Shown here: positions 7,640-14,347 of the stretch, piece after piece
Layout: the number at the start of each line of letters is the position of its first letter
How positions within the stretch are numbered: position 1 is the first letter of the stretch
Assembly (NCBI GenBank): GCA_002361535.1
Contig: DETG01000085.1
Coordinates: forward strand, 1 to 18,525
Length of the DNA stretch: 18,525 bases
Reading direction: 5' to 3'
Origin: Prevotella sp. UBA3294
GTDB lineage: Bacteria; Bacteroidota; Bacteroidia; Bacteroidales; Bacteroidaceae
The notes under the pieces: generated by a model
Told to the model about the DNA's origin: nothing
What the model saw: only the letters and a program-made list of their open reading frames with translations
The model's database searches: none
Made by a program: the position numbers and the translations under genes

Positions 7640-8557
7640 ATGCCATTAAGAATACCAGATCAATTGCCCGCGATAGATATTCTGAAAAAAGAGAATATCT
7701 TCGTGATGGATGACACCAGGGCACATACACAGGATATCCGTCCGCTGAAGATTGTTATCCTGAACCTGATGCCCCTGAAGATTACTACAGAGACCGACTT
7801 GATCCGTCTGCTGTCGAACACCCCCTTGCAGTTAGATATCACTTTCATGAAACTGAAGAGTCATACCCCGAAGAATACCCCTATCGAACACATGATGATG
7901 TTCTACAGGGATTTTGATGAACTGCGCAACAAGAAGTTCGACGGGATGATCATCACAGGTGCCCCGGTGGAGCAACTGGACTATGAGGAGGTGACTTACT
8001 GGGAAGAAGTGTCGGGGATTTTTGAGTGGGCACGGACGCATGTGATGAGTACGCTGTATATCTGCTGGGCGGCACAGGCTGGATTGTATTACCATTATGG
8101 AATCCCGAAATATCCGCTGCAAAAGAAGATGTTCGGTATCTTCAAGCAACATACGCTCACTCCCTATCTGCCGATCTTCCGAGGCTTCGATGATGAGTTC
8201 TTCATGCCTCATAGCCGTCATACGGAACTGCACAGGGAGGATATCTTGTCCAATCCCCATCTCACCCTCCTGGCAGAGAGCGCAGAGAGCGGTGTAAGTA
8301 TGGTGATGGCACGCGAAGGCAGGGAGTTCTTCATCACTGGTCATCTGGAGTACGCACCCAACACCCTGGATAATGAGTACCGGCGGGATGTGGGGAAACG
8401 TGATGACGTGGAGTTGCCAAAGAACTATTACCTTGACGATGATCCAAAGAAGGAACCAGTGGTGAGATGGCGTGCCCATGCAAACCTTCTGTTCTCCAAC
8501 TGGATTAACTACTACGTTTATCAGGCCACCCCGTATAATATAGAAGAAATCGGGTGA
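7640..8557 (+). CDS. metA: Homoserine O-acyltransferase MetA, probably acetyl-CoA dependent
   Basis: 305 residues, full length for MetA, which activates the hydroxyl of L-homoserine in methionine synthesis. The catalytic Cys is at exactly 142 (ICWAAQAG) and the His and Glu at 235 and 237 (GHLEYAPNT), the same numbers as in the E. coli enzyme. Residue 111 is Glu (TGAPVEQLDY). In this family Glu111 excludes succinyl-CoA and marks acetyl-CoA users, whereas E. coli has Gly (GAPLGL). The likely product is therefore O-acetylhomoserine, despite the family's usual name of homoserine O-succinyltransferase. It is the first gene of a probable operon, with its own TACCTTTG promoter and ATG at 7640 preceded by purine-rich AAGAGAATT. 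Its stop TGA abuts a heptamer array that also supplies the start codon of the next gene, 18 bases on. Confidence 0.96.
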   Translation: MPLRIPDQLPAIDILKKENIFVMDDTRAHTQDIRPLKIVILNLMPLKITTETDLIRLLSNTPLQLDITFMKLKSHTPKNTPIEHMMMFYRDFDELRNKKFDGMIITGAPVEQLDYEEVTYWEEVSGIFEWARTHVMSTLYICWAAQAGLYYHYGIPKYPLQKKMFGIFKQHTLTPYLPIFRGFDDEFFMPHSRHTELHREDILSNPHLTLLAESAESGVSMVMAREGREFFITGHLEYAPNTLDNEYRRDVGKRDDVELPKNYYLDDDPKKEPVVRWRAHANLLFSNWINYYVYQATPYNIEEIG

Positions 8558-8583
8558 GAGATGGGTGATGAAAGATGAGAGAA
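8556..8583 (+). repeat. Heptamer array at metA stop / U32 start
   Basis: Four units: GAGAGAT, GGGTGAT, GAAAGAT, GAGAGAA. The metA stop TGA (8555-8557) overlaps the first unit, and the start ATG of the U32 gene (8575-8577) spans the junction of the third and fourth. Each GAT|GA junction contains ATGA, an overlapping start/stop, and the purine runs resemble weak ribosome binding sites. Confidence 0.7.
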
Positions 8584-10533
8584 CTTGAACTGCTGGCTCC
8601 TGCCAAGAATCTTGAATGTGGCATCGCAGCCATCGATCATGGTGCGGATGCTGTGTATATCGGAGCACAACGCTTCGGTGCAAGGGCGGCTGCCGGTAAT
8701 TCGGTGGAGGATATTGCCGCACTTTGCCGCTATGCCCATCAGTTCGAGGCGAAGGTGTATGTCACGGTCAATACAATTATTTACGATGAGGAACTGGAAG
8801 ATACATGGCGTATGCTTCAAGATTTACAAGCAGTCAATGTAGATGCCATCTTCGTTCAGGATATGGGGATCCTGAGGGGAATCTCTCCTCTCTCCTCTCT
8901 CCACTCTTCTCTCTCCTCTCTCCACTCTTCTCTTTTTTATCACGCTTCTACCCAGACCGATAACCGTACCGTCGAAAAGGTGAGATGGCTGCGCTCTATC
9001 GGTTTTCGACGTGTGGTGTTAGCCCGCGAACTGTCACTCGACGAGATTGCTGCCATCCATCAGGCAGTGCCCGACATCGAACTGGAGGTGTTTGTACATG
9101 GTGCCCTCTGTGTGAGCTATTCTGGTTTGTGCTATGCCTCACAGTATTGTTTCGGCAGAAGTGCCAACCGTGGGGAATGTGCTCAGTTCTGCAGGATGAA
9201 ATTCAACTTGGAGGATGCCAACGGACAGGTCATCGAGCAAGACCGACATCTCCTGTCACTGAGGGATATGTGCCGGATCGACGCGTTGGAGGAGCTGATG
9301 GAGGCAGGGGTGACCTCATTCAAGATAGAGGGGCGATTGAAAGACATCGCCTATGTGAAGAATGTGACGGCAGCCTATAGCCAGCGCCTGAACGCCTTGA
9401 TCGCGAAGCATTCTGACAAGTACAGAAGGGCCTCGGTTGGTAACTGCGAATATACTTTCACACCCAACCTGAATAAAACTTTTAACCGTGGATTCACTTC
9501 TTATTTCCTCCACGGACGGAAACCGGACATCTTTTCGCCTGATACCCCCAAGGCTTTGGGAGAATATGTGGGGAAGGTGAAGGAGATTCGTGGAAACTCA
9601 TTCAATGTGGCTGGGACCGCATCTTTTGCCAATGGGGATGGATTGTGCTTTTTCAAGCAGGAAGGAGGACGAAACAGGGAGGAACGAAATGTGCTACCGG
9701 GTGGAAACGTGCGGAGTGGAAGATCGATGGTACTGGAAGGCTTCCGTATCAATAGGGCTGAAGGGAATCGTCTCTATCCGTTTAAGATGCCCGCTGGATT
9801 GAAACCGGGAATGGCACTGTATCGAAATAACGACCAGGTGTTCGAACGACTGATGGCAGGTAAAACCGCCACACGAAAGATTCCTGTCCAGATGATCCTG
9901 AGACAGGTGGAGCAGGGGGTGGAACTGACGATGAGCAGGACCGACCATACAGATCGTTCTTTTACTGCATTCCTGTCAACAGATCATCAGGAAGCCCAGA
10001 AACCTCAACGCGAGAATATCGTGCGACAGCTGACGAAATTAGGTGACACCCCTTATTCCTGCACAACAGTTCTGTTAGATCCTGTCTCTTTCAACGAGTT
10101 TATCCCATCCAGTAAACTGGCAGAGTTGAGGAGGATCGGGGTAGCGGGTCTTAGTGGTGAGAGGAGGGTGGAGACTTCGCCGTCTGAAGGTGATTCAACC
10201 GCACAGCTCCCCGTTCCGAGTTCTCAGCTTGAACAGACATTTCCTTACCTTTATAATATAGCCAACCACGAGGCAAAAGCGTTCTATGAGCAGCACGGAC
10301 TGACAAATGCAGCACCTGCTTTTGAGATCGCCCCTGTCGATTCTCCCATCCTGATGCAGTGCCGTCATTGTCTGCGGTATAGTCTGGGCTATTGTGTCCG
10401 TCATGGGGGAAAGCAGCCCCGATGGAAAGAACCGCTGAGTCTCGTCTTGGGCGATGGCCGACGGTTCAGGTTGGATTTCCAATGCAGTCAGTGCCAGATG
10501 AATGTGTATGGAGAGATGAGAGATGAAAGATGA
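8575..10533 (+). CDS. rlhA: Peptidase U32 family protein, RlhA-type 23S rRNA hydroxylation factor
   Basis: 652 residues, close to E. coli RlhA (YdcP), which makes 5-hydroxycytidine in 23S rRNA. The N-terminal U32 domain starts at once (MRELELLAPAKNLECGIAAI) and carries GADAVYIGAQRFGARA, VTVNTIIYDEEL, HASTQTDNRT and GRSANRGECAQFC. Four Cys at 179, 186, 202 and 206 correspond to the U32 cluster expected to bind iron-sulfur. The C-terminal domain has further Cys pairs (MQCRHCLRYSLGYC, FQCSQCQMN) that could bind metal. The hydroxylation role is inferred from similarity of architecture, not proven; the older 'collagenase' label is doubtful. Two oddities come from the repeats: an in-frame array adds Ser/Leu/His residues at about 103-121, just before HASTQ, and the last codons (MRDER, stop) are made from heptamers. 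The start chosen matches the family N-terminus exactly. Confidence 0.88.
   Translation: MRELELLAPAKNLECGIAAIDHGADAVYIGAQRFGARAAAGNSVEDIAALCRYAHQFEAKVYVTVNTIIYDEELEDTWRMLQDLQAVNVDAIFVQDMGILRGISPLSSLHSSLSSLHSSLFYHASTQTDNRTVEKVRWLRSIGFRRVVLARELSLDEIAAIHQAVPDIELEVFVHGALCVSYSGLCYASQYCFGRSANRGECAQFCRMKFNLEDANGQVIEQDRHLLSLRDMCRIDALEELMEAGVTSFKIEGRLKDIAYVKNVTAAYSQRLNALIAKHSDKYRRASVGNCEYTFTPNLNKTFNRGFTSYFLHGRKPDIFSPDTPKALGEYVGKVKEIRGNSFNVAGTASFANGDGLCFFKQEGGRNREERNVLPGGNVRSGRSMVLEGFRINRAEGNRLYPFKMPAGLKPGMALYRNNDQVFERLMAGKTATRKIPVQMILRQVEQGVELTMSRTDHTDRSFTAFLSTDHQEAQKPQRENIVRQLTKLGDTPYSCTTVLLDPVSFNEFIPSSKLAELRRIGVAGLSGERRVETSPSEGDSTAQLPVPSSQLEQTFPYLYNIANHEAKAFYEQHGLTNAAPAFEIAPVDSPILMQCRHCLRYSLGYCVRHGGKQPRWKEPLSLVLGDGRRFRLDFQCSQCQMNVYGEMRDER
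8881..8936 (-). repeat. In-frame heptamer array inside U32 gene
   Basis: Eight heptamers on the plus strand: ATCTCTC, CTCTCTC, CTCTCTC, CACTCTT, CTCTCTC, CTCTCTC, CACTCTT, CTCTTTT. The middle six form two copies of a 21-nt unit. The purine strand is the minus strand, opposite to the gene. It is translated as a PLSSLHSSLSSLHSSL stretch (about residues 103-121) between GILRG and YHASTQTDNRT, a place where family members normally join with only a few residues. Confidence 0.88.
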
Positions 10534-10559
10534 GAGATGAAAGATGAGAGATATGATTA
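10511..10559 (+). repeat. Heptamer array ending in ATGATTA at U32 stop / next gene start
   Basis: GAGAGAT twice, GAAAGAT, GAGAGAT, GAAAGAT, GAGAGAT, then ATGATTA (10553-10559). This is the layout of the left arm of the two intergenic elements, including the closing ATGATTA heptamer, but the following bases do not match the 36-nt core and no facing arm is found. The U32 stop TGA (10531-10533) lies in it, and it supplies two alternative in-frame ATGs (10544, 10553) for the next gene. Confidence 0.85.
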
Positions 10560-10570
10560 TATTATATAAA

Positions 10571-11581
10571 ATGTTGCGTGGGTGGACCGCTGTCCTGATG
10601 CTCCTTCTGATGCTGTCGGGTTGCTACGACAGGAAAGACAGGGGTAACGGTGGTATGCAACGATCCGAGGTGGTGTTGGACTCTGCGGGGATGGCTCGCC
10701 GTATGGATTCCATCCTCTTTGTCCGTAAGCATCACTATTCCGAGAACTTTAATTTCGTGGTGAAGGCCGACACGTTATATCTCATGAAGTCACAACCTGA
10801 GGAGGCTGTGAGCATGATGCCCGTGGATACTTTCCCCGTTCATCGTCACGACCGGCTGGTGGTGGCAGATATCCGCATCCTGCCCAACGACAGCATAGAC
10901 TCTGTATGGGTGCAGGTGGCCCGCGACCAGCTTACCTTTGGGTGGGCACATGAGTCGGCACTGCTTCCCAAGGTGGTACCCGATGATCCCATCTCACAGT
11001 TTATCTCTCTCTTCTCGGATGTTCATCTGCTCATCTTCTTGGTTGTCATCAGTATGATTGCGGTGGCCTATCTCACCTACATCATCCGAAGAAAGAATGC
11101 AAAGATCGTTCACTTCAACGATATAGACAGTGTCTATCCCACACTCCTGGCTTTGTCTGTGGCTGTCTCGGCAGCCCTCTATGCCAGCATTCAGATGTTT
11201 GCTCCCGATGTGTGGCAGCAGTTCTACTTCAACCCTACGTTGAACCCCTTCGGCGTACCCCCGATCCTGACGTTCTTCTTGGTTTGTGTGTGGCTGATGC
11301 TGATCCTGGCCCTAGCCTGTGTGGATGTGGTGCGCCAGCGCCTGCCATTCGATGAAGCCATGCTGTATCTCTGCGGCTTGGCAGGAGTATGCGCAGTGAA
11401 TTACATCCTCTTTAGTCTTACCACCTTATATTATATAGGGTATGTCTTGCTGGCCATCTATGCTTACTATGCGCTGCGCCATTATTATCACCGTTCCCAT
11501 TGCCGTTATGTTTGTGGCAATTGCGGTGCACCGATGCACGAGAAAGGACGTTGCCCCCATTGTGGAACGATGAACGAATGA
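10571..11581 (+). CDS. Membrane lipoprotein with C-terminal zinc ribbon, unknown function
   Basis: 336 residues from the ATG at 10571 (MLRGWTAVLMLLLMLSGC), which gives a compact lipoprotein signal with lipobox LSGC. In-frame ATGs at 10544 and 10553 exist but derive from the heptamer array, so I prefer 10571; 10553 is the main alternative. After the acylated Cys comes a soluble, probably periplasmic domain of ~130 residues (FNFVVKADTLYLMKSQPEE), possibly SH3-like. Then come about five hydrophobic segments: VHLLIFLVVISMIAVAYLTY, a segment around LLALSVAVSAALYAS, PPILTFFLVCVWLMLILALA, LYLCGLAGVCAVNYILFS and YYIGYVLLAIYAYYAL. The C-terminus has a two-CxxC zinc ribbon (CGNCGAPMHEKGRCPHCG). I do not recognise a function. 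It follows the U32 gene by 37 bases in the metA transcription unit and has no clear promoter of its own. Confidence 0.85.
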   Translation: MLRGWTAVLMLLLMLSGCYDRKDRGNGGMQRSEVVLDSAGMARRMDSILFVRKHHYSENFNFVVKADTLYLMKSQPEEAVSMMPVDTFPVHRHDRLVVADIRILPNDSIDSVWVQVARDQLTFGWAHESALLPKVVPDDPISQFISLFSDVHLLIFLVVISMIAVAYLTYIIRRKNAKIVHFNDIDSVYPTLLALSVAVSAALYASIQMFAPDVWQQFYFNPTLNPFGVPPILTFFLVCVWLMLILALACVDVVRQRLPFDEAMLYLCGLAGVCAVNYILFSLTTLYYIGYVLLAIYAYYALRHYYHRSHCRYVCGNCGAPMHEKGRCPHCGTMNE

Positions 11582-11601
11582 TGAAGGAGGCCATCCTCGA
11601 A

Positions 11602-11621
11602 AATCCTTAAAAATAAGGATT
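11602..11621. promoter_or_regulatory. Perfect 8-bp inverted repeat before TonB-receptor promoter
   Basis: AATCCTTA (11602-11609) and TAAGGATT (11614-11621) around an AAAA loop. The right arm runs into the -33 TTG of the receptor promoter. It could be the end of the metA transcript (a T7 run follows at 11632-11638, ten bases later, which is too far for a classic terminator) or an operator for the receptor gene. Confidence 0.5.
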
Positions 11622-11650
11622 GTACGATCAGTTTTTTTGCAGTACCTTTG
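11620..11650 (+). promoter_or_regulatory. Promoter of TonB-dependent receptor gene
   Basis: TTG at 11620-11622, a 20-base spacer, then TACCTTTG at 11643-11650. This is the best full -33/-7 match to the Bacteroidetes consensus in the window, 24 bases before the ATG at 11675. Confidence 0.75.
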
Positions 11651-11674
11651 CAACCGATTATTAATATATAGAAA

Positions 11675-14176
11675 ATGATGAAAAAAACACTTGTGGGGTG
11701 TCTGATAGCGATGAGCGTTCAGACATCGTTCGCCACCCAATTAGGGGAGAAGAATGAGGCGGTAACAAACCTTCATGAACTGTCAATGGCCGACAGTTCG
11801 AAAGTGATAGACTTAGACGAAGTGGTGGTGGTTTCCCAACCCAAGGAGAATGTGCGACTGCGTCTGCAGCCGATGAGTAGTAGTGTGTTTGGCAATGAGA
11901 CACTCCAACAGTTGAACGTACATGACTTGAGTCAGCTGTCACAGTTCGTCCCATCATTTGTAATGTCTGCCTACGGCTCACGACTCACATCCTCCTTATA
12001 TATAAGAGGTATAGGCTCACGTATCAATAACCCTGCCGTGGGAGTGTATTACGACAATATCCCGCTGATGTCTAAGTCGGCATTCAATAACCATTTCTAT
12101 ATGCTCGACCGTGTGGATGTGCTTCGTGGACCACAGGGTACGCTGTACGGTCAGAACACCGAGGGCGGATTGGTGCGTATCTATTCGAAGAACCCGATGA
12201 ACTATCAGGGCACTGACATCCATCTGGGCATTGGTACGGGTTTATATAGTAATGTGGAGGTCGCTCACCATCATCGTCCTTCCGATCAGCTCGCCTTTAC
12301 CGTGGCCGGGTTCTATAGTGGATTGAAAGGATTCATCAACAATACGCAGTTTGATGATAAGAATGACTTGAGCAACGAGGCAGGGGGAAAGGTCAGACTG
12401 ATCTGGGAACCTACGGAGAAACTGAAGTTCGACTGGACTGCCGATTATCAGTATGTCAACCAGAACGGTTTCGGCTATGGGGAGCTTGGACAGAGTTATT
12501 ATGACACCGGATTCCCGGGGTCAGCACCGTTATCGACGACATTCACTGATGTACAGGATCCTGCTACAACCATCATGAACGGCTACAAGCGTAATATGCT
12601 GAACACCGGACTGAACATCAGCTATGAGATGCCACGACTGCTCTTCACCTCTACCACCAGCTACCAGTTCCTGAAAGATCAGATGCTGATGGATCAGGAC
12701 TATATGGTACCCGACTATCTCCGACTGGAACAGCGACAGAAACAGAATGCCGTCACCCAGGAGCTGGTGCTACGATCCCAGCATGACGGACGTTGGCAGC
12801 ATGCCAGCGGTCTTTTCGGCTCTTATCAGTGGCTGCGCACTGATGCACCCGTCTATTTCGGCGATGCCATCACTGGTCCGATCGGCATGGCCATCACTTC
12901 TGCCATGAAAGGGGCGATGATTCCTGCCATGGTGAACCGTATGCTTCCTCAGTTCTTGGAGCAGGGCCTGCCGGAGGAAGCCGCTCGTGCCGCCGCCCAG
13001 AAAGCTGCGATGGCCGCTGTCGATAAAATGGGTGTCACCATGTCGGCAGAGATGGCTGTACCCGAGTATTTCCATACACCGCAATTTACGCTTGCCGCCT
13101 TCCATGAGTCGAATATCCAATTGGCTGATAATCTCAAGCTGACCATGGGACTGCGCCTGAACTACGATCAGGTGAAGATCGACTACAACTCTCTTGCTTA
13201 CATGGCGATGACAGGTGGTACGGCGAATGCCACGGCCACCTATACTCTCACTTCTCATGTGATGGACAATCTCTCAAAGGGCTTCACACAACTGCTGCCG
13301 AAAGTGGCATTGACTTATCTCCTCGATGACCATTCCAGTAATCTGTATCTCCTTGTCTCAAAGGGCTATCGTGCCGGTGGATACAACATCCAGATGTTCT
13401 CGGACATCCTTCAGACGGAGCTGAATGCCAATCAGCAGAACGCTATGCGTGGCGACTATGATGTGCCGCATACCGATGAGGATTATCAGGCCATCGAGAA
13501 CACCATCGCCTACAAACCCGAGGAGTCGTGGAACTACGAGGCAGGAACGCACCTGAATCTCTTTGACGGTCAGCTACACTTTGACCTCGCCCTCTTCTAC
13601 ATGCAGATCCGTAACCAGCAGCTCTCCATCATGGAGCCTCACAGTAACTACGGTCGTATCATGGTGAATGCAGGCAAGAGCCACTCCTGTGGACTGGAAA
13701 CCTCTCTGCGAGGGAAGGCCTTTGATAATGCCTTCGACTGGGGTGTAACCTATTCCTTCACTAATGCGAAGTTCGATGAGTACGATGCCAACACAATGAA
13801 CGTGAGCAGTCATGGTACAGGCTATGAGCCACTTGTTTCCTATAAGGACAACTATGTCCCCTTCGTGCCACAGCACTCGTTCAGTGCCATGGTCGACTGC
13901 CACATCGGGAAGTTCACACTGGGTGCGAACGTTTCAGGACAAGGAAAGATATGGTGGGACGAGGCGAATACCTATAGTCAGAAGTTCTATGCACTCTTAG
14001 GTGCACATGCCGATTACGATTTCGGTCCCGTGGTCCTCTCACTGTGGGGACGCAACCTCACCGATACGAAGTATAACACTTTTGCCATTCAAAGTTCGGC
14101 GGCTGTCGGTACTCGTTACTTTGCGCAAAAAGCAAATCCTATTCAGGTAGGACTTGATGTCAGAATGCACTTTTAA
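11675..14176 (+). CDS. TonB-dependent outer-membrane receptor
   Basis: 833 residues from MMKKT (the second Met at 11678 is equally possible). Signal peptide (KKTLVGCLIAMSVQTSFA), TonB box-like IDLDEVVVVSQ near residue 46, plug domain with YIRGIGSRINNPAVGVYYDN and VDVLRGPQGTLYGQNTEGG, then a 22-strand-type beta-barrel rich in alternating aromatic residues, ending in Phe (VGLDVRMHF). It takes up a substrate across the outer membrane using TonB energy. It lacks the CarboxypepD_reg-like N-terminal domain of SusC proteins and has no SusD partner beside it, so a siderophore, cobalamin or other small complex is more likely than a glycan; the substrate cannot be read. One Ala/Met-rich segment (about residues 396-468) is unlike barrel sequence. 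It has its own strong promoter and ends against the second heptamer hairpin. Confidence 0.95.
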   Translation: MMKKTLVGCLIAMSVQTSFATQLGEKNEAVTNLHELSMADSSKVIDLDEVVVVSQPKENVRLRLQPMSSSVFGNETLQQLNVHDLSQLSQFVPSFVMSAYGSRLTSSLYIRGIGSRINNPAVGVYYDNIPLMSKSAFNNHFYMLDRVDVLRGPQGTLYGQNTEGGLVRIYSKNPMNYQGTDIHLGIGTGLYSNVEVAHHHRPSDQLAFTVAGFYSGLKGFINNTQFDDKNDLSNEAGGKVRLIWEPTEKLKFDWTADYQYVNQNGFGYGELGQSYYDTGFPGSAPLSTTFTDVQDPATTIMNGYKRNMLNTGLNISYEMPRLLFTSTTSYQFLKDQMLMDQDYMVPDYLRLEQRQKQNAVTQELVLRSQHDGRWQHASGLFGSYQWLRTDAPVYFGDAITGPIGMAITSAMKGAMIPAMVNRMLPQFLEQGLPEEAARAAAQKAAMAAVDKMGVTMSAEMAVPEYFHTPQFTLAAFHESNIQLADNLKLTMGLRLNYDQVKIDYNSLAYMAMTGGTANATATYTLTSHVMDNLSKGFTQLLPKVALTYLLDDHSSNLYLLVSKGYRAGGYNIQMFSDILQTELNANQQNAMRGDYDVPHTDEDYQAIENTIAYKPEESWNYEAGTHLNLFDGQLHFDLALFYMQIRNQQLSIMEPHSNYGRIMVNAGKSHSCGLETSLRGKAFDNAFDWGVTYSFTNAKFDEYDANTMNVSSHGTGYEPLVSYKDNYVPFVPQHSFSAMVDCHIGKFTLGANVSGQGKIWWDEANTYSQKFYALLGAHADYDFGPVVLSLWGRNLTDTKYNTFAIQSSAAVGTRYFAQKANPIQVGLDVRMHF

Positions 14177-14181
14177 AAGAT

Positions 14182-14338
14182 GAGAGATGAAAGATGAGAA
14201 CTGAGAAGTGAGAACTGAGAGGTATGATTACCACCAGGAACAGGCTCTAATGCCAATTCTTGAAGCAAATCATACCTCTCAGTTCTCACTTCTCAGTTCT
14301 CAGTTTTCTCAGTTCTCACTTCTCACCTCTCAGTTTTC
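14182..14338. repeat. Heptamer inverted-repeat element with 36-nt core (copy 2, reversed)
   Basis: Left array 14182-14230: GAGAGAT, GAAAGAT, GAGAACT, GAGAAGT, GAGAACT, GAGAGGT, ATGATTA. Right array 14267-14338: AAATCAT, ACCTCTC, AGTTCTC, ACTTCTC, AGTTCTC, AGTTTTC, a 2-base slip (TC), then AGTTCTC, ACTTCTC, ACCTCTC, AGTTTTC. Bases 14195-14229 pair perfectly with 14268-14302 (35 bp). The core 14231-14266 is again exactly 36 nt, but begins CCACCAGG and ends TCTTGAAGC. Its reverse complement matches the core of copy 1 (3361-3396) at 29 of 36 positions. It lies between the convergent stops of the TonB receptor and the permease. A T8 run at 14342-14349 follows the right array on the plus strand. 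Confidence 0.93.
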
Positions 14339-14347
14339 ATGTTTTTT

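Noticed and set aside
8594..8617. Resemblance of this stretch, after the metA/U32 heptamer array, to the 36-nt core (GGCTC...TGCCAA...TCTTGAA)
   Set aside because: It needs gaps and encodes the conserved U32 N-terminus (LLAPAKNLE), so chance is the better explanation.
11632..11638. Run of seven T as an intrinsic terminator after the 11602-11621 hairpin
   Set aside because: The T-run starts ten bases after the stem and lies within the spacer of the receptor promoter, so a classic terminator is not supported.
3305..14338. CRISPR-like reading of the repeats with 36-nt spacers
   Set aside because: The two copies are 11 kb apart, the arms are inverted rather than direct, the spacers are homologous, and no cas gene is present.
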